Shown here: positions 16,395 to 26,700 of the stretch, piece by piece
Layout: each line of letters opens with the position of its first letter
How positions within the stretch are numbered: position 1 is the first letter of the stretch
DNA from: Planctomycetota bacterium
GTDB taxonomy: Bacteria > Planctomycetota > JAJSAM01
Assembly: GCA_024274785.1 (NCBI GenBank)
Contig: JAJSAM010000043.1
Coordinates: 1 to 64,000 of the forward strand
Direction of reading: 5' to 3'
Length of the DNA: 64,000 bases
Translations under genes and position numbers: made by a program
Notes under the pieces: generated by a model
The model's database searches: none
Seen by the model: only the letters and a program-made list of their open reading frames with translations
Told to the model about the DNA's origin: nothing

Positions 16395-17555
16395 CTATTG
16401 CGGCGGATGGTAGTTCAGGATGAGCAGGTGCTCGGCCTTCCGTTCGTTCCGGCCCCGCACATTGTAACCGTACACCTTCCCGTAAGACGTCAGGTGGAAG
16501 GGCTTCTTCTTCGCCTTGATCTCGCGGCCTACTCCCTCATAGAGCCAGAGGACGTAATCCGTCTGCTGGATGACGAGCAGGGCCGGACAGGGCAGATCGG
16601 CGAAGGTGCGCGCCAGGCGGTCCTGTTCCGCGCGGCCGAATTCCCGGTTGGCGTAGCTCGAGAACTCCGTGTCGTAGGGCGGATCCAGGAAGACGAAGGA
16701 GTCCGGGCCGAGGCGTGATCGCACGGACCGCAGGTGCTCCTCGAAATCCAGGCAGGTGAACTCCGCGCGGGAGAGCATCGAGCCGACCTCGGAGCTGAAG
16801 AGCCGCTCCACTTTCGCCGCGAAGTCAATCCGGTTGTAGGAGATGCCGCCGTAGGGGATGTTGAACTTCCCGGATCGCGAGTACCGGAACATCGAGCCGT
16901 AGCAAAGCTGCCGCAGGAAGTAGAAGCGAGCCAGTTGTCCGCTGCGGTCCGCCGGTGAGAACTGATCCCTCACGGCGGTGTAGAGGCCGGCCTGCAGCGC
17001 GGTCTCGAAGTGATCCTTCAGTTCCTCGTCGGAGAACACCATCTCGTGCTTCCGCTCGAGCCCGACGATCCGGCCGGCCTTCGACCGGATGGAGCGCACC
17101 AGCGCGGCCGGAACGTCGGCCCCCGGAAGTTCGAACTCGACCCGGGATCGCCGCACCGGCGCTTCCCCGCCCTGGCGGATCGCCGAGACGCCGCGGCAGA
17201 AAGCCGGAAGCCCACCCGGGACGAGCGCTTTGGTTCGGGCGCGATCCCGGGCCAGCAGGTCGAGGGCGTCCCGGAACGGAGCATCCTCCTCCCGAACCGC
17301 CTGGTAGAGATCGACCAGGTCCGCTTCCGCGTCATTCAGGAAGGCCGCCCGGGGCTCGAGTTTGAAGAAGAAGGCGCCACCGCCCAGAAAAGGCTCCACC
17401 CAGGTGCGAAACGGGGGCAACAGCGCCGCGATGGTCGCGAACTCGCGAGACTTGCCCCCCGGCCATTTGATGATTGGTTTCAGCGGACCACCCTCGCCCC
17501 TGGAATCACCGGGGCCCGCGCACCATCTGGCTGCGGGCCCCGCGCCCCGAATCAT
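16395..17555 (-). CDS. Orphan D12-class N6-adenine DNA methyltransferase
   Basis: Transfers methyl from S-adenosylmethionine to adenine N6 in DNA. The SAM-binding motif IKWPGGKSREF is near the N-terminus, followed by VEPFLGGGAFFF. The catalytic motif IV is DPPYDTEFSSYA at about two thirds of the length, with YNVRGRNERKAEHLLILNY at the end. At roughly 386 residues it is longer than Dam (about 270-280), with extra sequence in the target-recognition middle part. No restriction endonuclease gene is adjacent, so it is an orphan in this window. The start is uncertain: ATG at 17555 is used, but homology begins about 26 residues later. It diverges from the livK gene. Confidence 0.85.
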   Translation of the reverse strand: MIRGAGPAARWCAGPGDSRGEGGPLKPIIKWPGGKSREFATIAALLPPFRTWVEPFLGGGAFFFKLEPRAAFLNDAEADLVDLYQAVREEDAPFRDALDLLARDRARTKALVPGGLPAFCRGVSAIRQGGEAPVRRSRVEFELPGADVPAALVRSIRSKAGRIVGLERKHEMVFSDEELKDHFETALQAGLYTAVRDQFSPADRSGQLARFYFLRQLCYGSMFRYSRSGKFNIPYGGISYNRIDFAAKVERLFSSEVGSMLSRAEFTCLDFEEHLRSVRSRLGPDSFVFLDPPYDTEFSSYANREFGRAEQDRLARTFADLPCPALLVIQQTDYVLWLYEGVGREIKAKKKPFHLTSYGKVYGYNVRGRNERKAEHLLILNYHPPQ

Positions 17556-17624
17556 ACCTGCCGCCCTTTTTAGCGCAGTCCCGGGCAGGTTGTAAAGGGA
17601 AGACCTGCTCACCACGGGAAACCG

Positions 17625-17653
17625 TTGCCGCATCCGCCGGACCTGCCTATCCT
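17625..17653 (+). promoter_or_regulatory. Candidate sigma-70-type promoter for the liv operon
   Basis: TTGCCG (17625-17630), a 17-base spacer and TATCCT (17648-17653) each match 4 of 6 consensus positions. They lie about 35 bases upstream of the livK ATG, which has a good AAGGAG ribosome site. This is a pattern match only. Confidence 0.35.
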
Positions 17654-17688
17654 TTCAGGCTCGGGCCTCAGACCTCGAAGGAGACTTC

Positions 17689-18834
17689 ATGCGCTCATCG
17701 TCGATCCTCATCCTGGCCGCACTCTGCACCTGCACCTTCGCCTTCGCGTTCGCCGGCTGCTCGGGCGGAAGCTCGGGAGACACGATCAGGGTGGGAGTCG
17801 CCGGCCCGATGACCGGCGACCAGGCTCGGAACGGTGAGGAACTCTGGCTCGGAGCGAGTCTCGCCGCTGAGGAGTGGAACGCGAAGGGCGGTCTCCTCGG
17901 CAAACAGATCGAGCTGATCAGAAAGGACGACCAGGCGCTCGAAACCGAGGCCAAGAAGGTGGCGAACGAACTGATCGACGCCGAGGTCATCGCCGTGATC
18001 GGCCACTATAACTCCGGCGTCACCTACCCCGCGATGAGCGAATATGCGAAGCGGAAGATCCCCATGCTGACCCCGGCGGCCACCAATCCGAAGATCACGG
18101 ATGGCGCTCTCGAGGCCGGATACAAGACCGTGTTTCGCGTCTGTGGCCGCGACGACGTGCAGGGCAGGACCGCCGCGGAGTTCGTTGCCAACGAACTGAA
18201 GCTCACGCGCGTCGCGATCTTCCACGACAAGACCGCCTATGGCGAGGGGCTGGCCAAGGACTTCAAGCTGGCCCTCGAGCAGCTCCATGTGAAGGTGACG
18301 CTCTTCGAGGGGTTCGACAACAAGGACCGGAACTTCCGCCCGTTTCTGCCAAAACTGCGGGAAGGCGACCCGCAGCTCTGGTTTTTCGGCGGCATCCACA
18401 ACCAGGGCGGTCCCCTGGCTCGACAGGCGAAGGAGAGCGGGATCACCATTCCGTTCATGAGCGGGGACGGCGTCTTCCACCCCGAGTTCCTGAAGAAAGC
18501 AGGAGACAAGGCCGAGGGCGCCTATTTCACCTTCCCGGACACGGAGTCGATGCCGGCCGCGAAGGCGTTCACCAAACGCTATGAGGAGCGATTCAAGAAG
18601 CAGAAGGGCCCATACTCGGTCTACTCCTACGTCACCGCCAACATCCTCTTCGAGTCGATCGCGAAGGCCGGGACGGTCGATGGGTTGAAGGTGTCCGAGG
18701 CGATCCGCGGAATGGAACATCAAACGGTGATCGGCCCGATTTCCTTCGACGAGAAGGGCGATGTAACCCGCTCCATCTACACCACCTGGGTGGTCCGGAA
18801 CGGAAAGTTCATCCTGACGAGCGAGGATAAGTAG
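17689..18834 (+). CDS. livK: Branched-chain amino acid ABC transporter, substrate-binding lipoprotein
   Basis: Periplasmic type-1 binding protein that captures leucine, isoleucine, valine or a related amino acid. The 381-residue precursor has a lipoprotein signal (about residues 1-24, FAFAGC, Cys24 predicted to be lipidated). The mature protein shows the family's IRVGVAGPMTG, GLLGKQIELIRKDDQ, VIAVIGHYNSGVTYPA and PMLTPAATNPKI blocks. It heads the operon livK-livH-livM-livG-livF, with 7 bases to livH. Substrate cannot be read from sequence; relatives also bind urea, amides or aromatic acids. Confidence 0.9.
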   Translation: MRSSSILILAALCTCTFAFAFAGCSGGSSGDTIRVGVAGPMTGDQARNGEELWLGASLAAEEWNAKGGLLGKQIELIRKDDQALETEAKKVANELIDAEVIAVIGHYNSGVTYPAMSEYAKRKIPMLTPAATNPKITDGALEAGYKTVFRVCGRDDVQGRTAAEFVANELKLTRVAIFHDKTAYGEGLAKDFKLALEQLHVKVTLFEGFDNKDRNFRPFLPKLREGDPQLWFFGGIHNQGGPLARQAKESGITIPFMSGDGVFHPEFLKKAGDKAEGAYFTFPDTESMPAAKAFTKRYEERFKKQKGPYSVYSYVTANILFESIAKAGTVDGLKVSEAIRGMEHQTVIGPISFDEKGDVTRSIYTTWVVRNGKFILTSEDK

Positions 18835-18841
18835 CCCACCC

Positions 18842-19954
<1,113 letters not shown>

Positions 19955-19955
19955 T

Positions 19956-21179
19956 ATGAGGAACCTGCCCCCCTGGCTCCGGATCGTGATCGTGGCGGTG
20001 GGACTCACCGCGGTGGCGTTCCCCATCGTCTCCATCGAGGGCGACGGAACCGGCGCGACGATCACCTCGAGATCTCTCTGGTTCGGCCTGGTGTTGCTCA
20101 TCGCCGGGTTCTTCTTCTTCGGCATCAAGCTCCTCTGGGGGGTGGTGCGAGAGCCGAGTCGAGAACTCCGGGAGCAGTGCGTCACGTTCCTCGGCAGTCC
20201 TCGCGTCGCCATCGCTCTGGTCTCCCTGATCATGGCGACGGCACTGGTGTTTCCGTTCGTCGGCTCCCGGCAGATGGTGAACCTGGGCTTCGAAACGCTG
20301 ATCTACATGACGCTCGCCCTGGGACTCAATGTCATTGTCGGATACGCGGGGCTGCTGGTCCTCGGCTACGCGGCCTTCTGGGCCATCGGGGCCTACACGT
20401 TCGCGATTCTGGCGCTGCGCCTCGACGTCAGCATGTGGCTCGCCCTGCCAATCTCGGGCCTGGCCGCCATGCTCGCCGGGTTTCTGCTCGGCCTGCCCTC
20501 GCTGCGCCTCCGGGGGGACTACCTGGCCATCGTCACACTGGGCTTCGGCGAGGTGGTCTACTACTTCCTGAAGACCGAGGTGCAGATCACCGGCGGTGAA
20601 ATGGGGCTGCCGAACAAAGACATCTCCGGCTCCCTGCAGGCCGCGTCGAGGCTCCCGGGCTTCGGCATCCTGGTTGAGCCCATGCACTACTACTGGCCGG
20701 CGCTCGCGCTGGTGATTCTCGCGGTGGTGGTCATCCGGGGAGTGGAACGGTCCCGCATCGGGAGAGCCCTGGTGGCCATGCGGGAGGACGAGATCGCGGC
20801 CCGGTGCATGGGCATCAACACCACGCTCCTGAAGCTCTCCGCCTTCGCCTTCTCGGCCATGTGGGCGGGCTTCGCCGGTGTGTTGTGGACGGCCAAGCTC
20901 GACTACACCAACCCCATGTACTACTACTTCATGCAGTCGGTCATGATCCTGGCGATGGTCGTGCTCGGCGGCATGGGCTCGATCCCCGGGGCCATGGTCG
21001 GCGCGGTGCTGCTCTACGCCGGGCCGGCGCTCCTCAGGCAGTACCTGCCCGAATTCCAGAGCTACCGCCTGCTCATCTTCGGCGCCCTGATGGTGCTGAT
21101 GATGATCTACCGCCCGCAGGGGCTCTTCGGGGCCTCACGGGGGAAACAACCAGCCGAAGCTGTGGAGGATCCGGCATGA
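19956..21179 (+). CDS. livM: Branched-chain amino acid ABC transporter permease LivM
   Basis: Second permease of the heterodimer. The 407-residue protein has two extra N-terminal hydrophobic segments (about residues 5-25 and 40-62) before the conserved core (LNVIVGYAGLLVLGYAAFWAIGAY). It contains LRLRGDYLAIVTLGFGE, the EAA-like coupling loop RALVAMREDEIAARCMGIN, and the terminal MMIYRPQGLFG. It overlaps livG by ATGA at 21176. Confidence 0.93.
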   Translation: MRNLPPWLRIVIVAVGLTAVAFPIVSIEGDGTGATITSRSLWFGLVLLIAGFFFFGIKLLWGVVREPSRELREQCVTFLGSPRVAIALVSLIMATALVFPFVGSRQMVNLGFETLIYMTLALGLNVIVGYAGLLVLGYAAFWAIGAYTFAILALRLDVSMWLALPISGLAAMLAGFLLGLPSLRLRGDYLAIVTLGFGEVVYYFLKTEVQITGGEMGLPNKDISGSLQAASRLPGFGILVEPMHYYWPALALVILAVVVIRGVERSRIGRALVAMREDEIAARCMGINTTLLKLSAFAFSAMWAGFAGVLWTAKLDYTNPMYYYFMQSVMILAMVVLGGMGSIPGAMVGAVLLYAGPALLRQYLPEFQSYRLLIFGALMVLMMIYRPQGLFGASRGKQPAEAVEDPA

Positions 21180-21949
21180 GCACGCCGCTCTTCCGCGCCC
21201 GGTCGGTTTCCAGGTCCTTCGGCGGCCTGAAGGCCCTCGATGAGGTCGACCTCGATGTCGAACGGGGCACCATCCACTCCGTCATCGGACCGAACGGCGC
21301 GGGCAAGACCACGTTCTTCAACTGCATCACCGGAATCCACCCCCCCTCTTCCGGCCGGATCTACCTGGCGGACCGGGAGATCACCGGACTCCCGCCGTAC
21401 CGGGTAGCCCGGCTCGGCCTCGCCCGCACGTTCCAGAACATCCGGCTGTTCAAGGACATGACGGCACTCGAGAACGTGATGGTGGGACGACATCCGCGCA
21501 CGAAGGCGGGGTGGTTCAGCGCCATCCTGAGAGCGCCGGCGCGCCGGGAAGAGAAGCAGATCCGGACGCGGGCGCGTGACATCCTCGAAATCGTCGGCCT
21601 CAGCGAGGTCGAGGACTACGGCGCGCAGCATCTGCCCTACGGCCACCAGCGCCGGCTCGAGATCGCCCGCGCGCTGGCTACCGAGCCACAGATCCTCCTG
21701 CTCGACGAGCCGGCGGCGGGCATGAACCCCGAGGAGTCGAGGGATCTGATGGACCTGATCCGGCAGATCCGGGACGACGGGCTCACGGTCATCCTGATCG
21801 AGCACGACATGAAGGTGGTGATGGGCATCTCCGATATCGTCACGGTGATCGACTACGGGATGAAAATCGCCGAAGGAACGCCGGCCGAGGTGAAGGCCGA
21901 TCCGAAGGTCATCGAGGCCTATCTCGGCGTCCCCGAGGAGGTGGAATGA
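21176..21949 (+). CDS. livG: Branched-chain amino acid ABC transporter ATPase LivG
   Basis: Cytoplasmic ATPase subunit of 257 residues. Walker A is GPNGAGKTT, the Q-loop follows at LARTFQNIRLF, the signature is LPYGHQRRLEIARALA and Walker B is ILLLDEPAAGMNPEE. The H-loop is EHDMKVV. The signature follows the LivG form (YGxQRRLEIARAL) rather than canonical LSGGQ. The ATG at 21176 overlaps the livM stop, and the stop overlaps livF by ATGA, so subunits are probably made in fixed ratio. Confidence 0.94.
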   Translation: MSTPLFRARSVSRSFGGLKALDEVDLDVERGTIHSVIGPNGAGKTTFFNCITGIHPPSSGRIYLADREITGLPPYRVARLGLARTFQNIRLFKDMTALENVMVGRHPRTKAGWFSAILRAPARREEKQIRTRARDILEIVGLSEVEDYGAQHLPYGHQRRLEIARALATEPQILLLDEPAAGMNPEESRDLMDLIRQIRDDGLTVILIEHDMKVVMGISDIVTVIDYGMKIAEGTPAEVKADPKVIEAYLGVPEEVE

Positions 21950-22662
21950 GCGACGCTTTCCTCCGGCTCACGGGGGTCCACACCTACTACGGGGTGATCC
22001 ACGCCCTGAAGGGCATCACCATCGAGGTCCGGCGCGGCGAAACCGTCGCGGTGATCGGAGCGAACGGCGCCGGAAAATCCACGATGCTGATGACCGTCAG
22101 CGGAATCGAGCCGCCCCGCGCGGGAGAGATCATCTTCGACGGAAAGCGCATCGACGGCCTGCCGCCGCACGAGATCGTCGACCGGGGCGTCTGCCAGGTG
22201 CCGGAAGGCCGCCACATCTTCCCCCGCCTGACCGTGGCCGAGAACCTCGACATGGGCGCCTATGCGGTTCGGGACGCCGGAAAGAAAGCCGCCGCGCGGG
22301 ACCGGGTCTTCGAACTCTTCCCGATCCTCGCAACTCGGCAAAAGCAGGCCGGAGGCACCCTGTCCGGCGGGGAGCAGCAGATGCTCGCTCTGGGCCGTGC
22401 GTTGATGACCGAGCCGAAGATCCTCCTCCTCGACGAGCCGAGCCTGGGGCTGGATCCGCTGAAGGTCGCCGCGGTCTTCAGGACGGTCCGCGAGTTGAAG
22501 GCGGCGGGCACGACCATCCTGCTGGTGGAGCAGAACGCCCACATCGCCCTGAAGATCGCCGACCGCGCCTACGTGATGGAGACCGGCACGATCCTCAAGG
22601 AGGGCGCGGGCGCCGCGTTGCTGACCGACCCGGAGGTCCGGGCGGCGTATCTCGGCGAGTAG
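21946..22662 (+). CDS. livF: Branched-chain amino acid ABC transporter ATPase LivF
   Basis: Second ATPase, 238 residues, the usual LivF length. It has the opening VHTYYGVIHALKGITIEV, Walker A GANGAGKST, PEGRHIFPRLTVAENL, signature LSGGEQQMLALGRALM, Walker B LLLDEPSLGLDP and H-loop VEQNAHIAL. It completes a full five-gene importer. The next gene, a methyltransferase, is 38 bases away and could be on the same transcript, but it has no known link to transport. Confidence 0.94.
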   Translation: MSDAFLRLTGVHTYYGVIHALKGITIEVRRGETVAVIGANGAGKSTMLMTVSGIEPPRAGEIIFDGKRIDGLPPHEIVDRGVCQVPEGRHIFPRLTVAENLDMGAYAVRDAGKKAAARDRVFELFPILATRQKQAGGTLSGGEQQMLALGRALMTEPKILLLDEPSLGLDPLKVAAVFRTVRELKAAGTTILLVEQNAHIALKIADRAYVMETGTILKEGAGAALLTDPEVRAAYLGE

Positions 22663-22700
22663 AAAGAGGGGGCAGCTCCCCCCGGCGGAGTGCGACCAAC

Positions 22701-23468
22701 ATGAAATCCCTGCTTCGGAGACTGCTCTCGCCGCTCGGTGTGGACGTGTTTCGATATCGTCGGCACCACCACTATGTCCCCGATCACTTCGGGGCCAGGG
22801 CGGACAAGTACCAGGACATCCGGCAATCGCATCCGTTCGGTGACATCGCTTCCCGAGTCCTCCGGGAGGGCCGGACGAAGCTCTATTACGATCGTCTGTT
22901 CACCATTTTCCATGCGCTCAGGCAGATCACACCCGGGCCGAGCCGGCGCGAGCCGCTCGTATGCTGCGAGGTGGGGGTCTATCGGGGTGGGACGAGTCGG
23001 TTCATGGCCCTTGTCCTCGAGCATTTCGGGCATGAATATGACCTGCGCCTCTTTGACACTTTCGAGGGGCACGATCGCCGCGATCTGCAGCCCGGGGTAA
23101 CCCGTCATGAAGCGGGAGAATTCGGAAGCACATCCCGGGAGGCGGTTGCGGACTACCTGTCCGATCATGCCGGCGTGACGGTCATCGCCGGACGGATTCA
23201 GGACACGGCCGCCGAGGTTCCCGGCCGAGTGGATTTCCTCCATCTGGATGTCGACCTCTACGAACCGACTCTCTTCGGCCTCGATCTCTTCGGCCCGAGG
23301 GTCCGCACGGGTGGCATCATCGTCCTGGATGATTTCGGGTTCGTCACGTGCCCGGGAGTCATGCAGGCCGCCGCGGAGTTCCTGGAGACACCGGAGGGCA
23401 GCACCTTCACGGCCATCCCCCATCTGTCCGGGCAGTGTGTTCTGGTGAAGACCTTCCGGACTGACTGA
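22701..23468 (+). CDS. TylF/macrocin O-methyltransferase-like protein
   Basis: A class I SAM-dependent methyltransferase fold of 255 residues. The SAM-binding motif CCEVGVYRGGTSRFMA follows a 90-residue N-terminal part. LFDTFEGHD and the metal-linked DFLHLDVDLYEPT and GGIIVLDDFG segments are typical of the TylF/MycF sugar O-methyltransferase group. The exact substrate is unknown; a sugar or cell-surface glycan is plausible. It lies between the liv operon and a dispersed repeat. Confidence 0.72.
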   Translation: MKSLLRRLLSPLGVDVFRYRRHHHYVPDHFGARADKYQDIRQSHPFGDIASRVLREGRTKLYYDRLFTIFHALRQITPGPSRREPLVCCEVGVYRGGTSRFMALVLEHFGHEYDLRLFDTFEGHDRRDLQPGVTRHEAGEFGSTSREAVADYLSDHAGVTVIAGRIQDTAAEVPGRVDFLHLDVDLYEPTLFGLDLFGPRVRTGGIIVLDDFGFVTCPGVMQAAAEFLETPEGSTFTAIPHLSGQCVLVKTFRTD

Positions 23469-23529
23469 AGAGCGAGCGGGACAGGATCCTCGAGCATGCG
23501 GGGAGGCCCCGGCTGGAAACAACTGCTGC

Positions 23530-23635
23530 ATTCGAGGGCCGCCGCATCCCGCCCCGCTGCGTTGCCCCTCGGTTGAAACCGGCAAGGTTGCGCCTCCTCG
23601 CGCCTTGCCGGATCGGGCGCAGCGGTGCTATCGGT
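23530..23635. repeat. Dispersed 106-base intergenic repeat, copy 2
   Basis: Second copy of the repeat at 15968-16073, in the same orientation, filling most of the 255-base gap between the methyltransferase and the alpha-2-macroglobulin gene. It contains the same ATTCGAGGG left end, GGTTGAAACC centre and TCGGT right end. Confidence 0.75.
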
Positions 23636-23723
23636 GCATGGGCCACACCTGTTCCCAGACGAGCCATGAACCCTCGGCGCTCGATTTCGTTAGCCTTTAG
23701 GGTCCGAATCATCGAGGAATGCC

Positions 23724-26700
23724 ATGAGACTCCTGAAACCGATCATCCTCCTGCTCCTGCTCGCCGGCTTCGTCCTGCCTTCAGTCTTCGCGGCGGAACA
23801 GGATCTGCTCGAGGCGCGCGCGAAAGCGGCCTACGCCGACCGGCACTACGCGCACGGCATCGCCCTCTTCGGCGAACTCGTCGCCAGACACGGTGACGAT
23901 CCGCGCGCCGACTACTGGGCCATGATGCGCGTGCGAGGGACCTTCCTCGCCGGGAAGCACGAGGAAGCGGCCGCCGCCGGAGAGGAATTCCTCGGCACGT
24001 TCCGGGAGTCCCGGTACTTCGACAAGGTCGCGTTCACCACGGCGCGGGCGATGCTCCTCACCGGTCGGGGCGCGGAGGGCGCAGAGTTGATGGCGGCCTC
24101 GGTAAAGCGCCTGTCCGGGCCGGAACTTCGAACCGCCATCGCTGAAGTTTACCTGTCGGCCGCGGACACGGCCTATGCCGGGATTGCCTCCAGCGGGCCC
24201 TTCGACGAGGGCACACCGCCGGACTACGCACGCGCGCAGAAACTCTACGGACTGGCCCGGGCCTCCGGCATCCCGGATGAGAAGGTCGGCGAAGTCCTGC
24301 TTCGCTATGCCCGCGCCGCTTTGCAGAACCGGGGTTACGACCTGGTCATCGAGGTGCTGGATGAGCGGGAGCGCAACCCGAAACTGGCCGCCGATCCTGA
24401 CGCCCTCCTGCTCCGCGGCCGGGCGTTGCTCGGCAGGAAGCGGGTTCCGGCCGCGCGCGACGTGCTCCTGCGCATCGTCGGCGAAGCCCCCGGGACACCG
24501 CAGGCCGCCATGGCGCTCTTCCTTCTCGACGACCCCGCGAGCCTCGAGCGCCTGGTACGTGAGTACCCGCGGCACCCGCGCGCCGTGGAAGGGTCGTTCC
24601 GGAGGGGGGAGCTGCTCCGGAAACAGGGGCACGTCGACCGGGCGGTGCAGGTGTGGCTCGATACCGCCCATGTGTATCCGGAGACCACCTTCGCGCCCCG
24701 CGCGGTGAAAGCCGCCGCCGACCTCCTCTTCGCCGCGGGACGTTTCGACCAGGCCCGCACGCGATACGACGAGTTCCTCCGGCGCTTCCCGGAAAGCCCC
24801 GATTGGGCGATTGCCCGCGACCAGTTGACCGAAGCCTGGTACCGGGTCGGACTCGGGCTCGCGAAAAGGGAGAACGCGGATCGGGCGTCCGAGGTCTGGC
24901 AGGGACTCCGGATGAAGTACCCCCTTTCGAAGCAAGCCTCGCGATCACTCCTCGCGGAGTCGAGGGCACGGGGATTCGATCCAAAGGCCCTCGGCATTCT
25001 CCGGGAACTGCTCGCACGCTACCCGAAATCGCCCGAGGCACCCGAGGGCGCGTTGCTCATCGCCGGTCTCCATGAGCGAATGTCCGGCAACACCGCCGAA
25101 GCCGTCGCCGCGTACCGGCAGGTCACGGTCCTCTATCCCGGCTCGAGCGCAGCCCGGCGAGCCGAGTCCCACCTCAGGGAGATGCAGGAGGAGTCGCTCC
25201 ACCTGAAGCTGCCGGGCGTCCTGGCCCCCGGCGCCCCGGCGCAGCTCGAGATCCGGACCCGGAACCTGAAGCGCGTCACCGGCCGCATCTACCGCATCGA
25301 CCCGGCGGCCTACTTCCGGAAGCACGGCGACCTCGCCGGCATCGAGAACGTGATGGTCGAGGTCATGGCCCCCGACGCCGTCTTCGACCACGTGGTCCCC
25401 GGCTATCGGAAGTTCCGGTCGATCGAGGGGAAGCTCACCGTTCCGGTCGAAGGCGAAGGCGCCTACATCGTGGTGGTGGAAGGCGGGAAACTCACGGCGA
25501 CCTGCCTGCTTCTCGTCAGCGACCTGACGGTGATCGCCAAGGAGTCGCCCGGCGGCGTCCTGGCCTTCGTGCAGAACCGGACCGGTGGGGAGCCGGTGAA
25601 GGATGCGGAGGTACTGGTGCGCACGCCGAACGGAACGGTCCGATCGGAGCGATCCGGGGCCGATGGCGTCGCCCGCCTGGCCTTCCCCAGTGTCGGCGCC
25701 GGTATCGTCGCCGTCCGCGGAGACTCCGTGGCACTCGCCGGATTCGACTCCCGCAAGCGGACCGTGCGGGGTATCGCGACGACCGTGCACATCGCCACCG
25801 ACCGCCCGGTGTACCGTCCGGGTCACGAGGTCCGGTTCCGCGCGGTGGTCCGGCAGGCCGCCGGCGAGTTCTTCAAGACGCCGGCCGGCGTGAAGGTCCT
25901 GATCAAGGTCGCCGACCGTGCCGGAAACCCGCTTTACCGCCAGGAGCTCGTGCTGTCCGAGTTCGGAACCGCGGCCGGGGCCTTCCGCCTTCCCGCGGAC
26001 ATCCCCCCCCACACCTACACGATCAAGCTGCGGTTCGGAGAGCAGGAGTTCAGCCGGGATTTCACGGTCGAAGCCTACCGCAAGCCGCAGATCTTCCTGA
26101 CCATCACTCCGAAGAGGCCCGTCTACATCCGCGGCGAAACGGTCGAGATGGAGATCAAGGCCCGTTACGCCTTCGGACGCCCGATGGCCGGGCTCGAACT
26201 GTCGCTCGATGTCTCCGCCGTCGGGATCGAGGGCTGGCACGGCAGGAAGCTGAAGCTCACCACCGACGCAAGCGGCATCGCCCTGCAGACGGTGCCGACC
26301 CGTCCGGGCGTCGATGCGAAACTGCGCTTCATGGCGACCGCGCGGGACGTCACCCGCCGCCTCTACTTTGCCGAGGCGATGGTGCCGGTCATGAACACCG
26401 GATACCAGGCCACACTCTCCATGGAGCGGGAGGGTTACTTCTCGGGCGAGACCGCCCGGGTCAAGCTGCTGACCGCGGACATCCTCGGCAACCCGGTGGC
26501 GGCGAAGGGAAAGATCGAGGTGGGTTATCGCTCCATCGGTCGGCGACCGGCGCTGTTCAGCGTGGTCGAAACGCTCCCGATCGAGACCGATGCCGGCGGA
26601 AAATCCCGGCTCACATACGATCTTGCGAAACCCGGCCACTACCGCTTCACGTTCCGCGGAGCGGACCGCACCGGGCGCGAAGTCCGTGCCGAGGTGCAGT

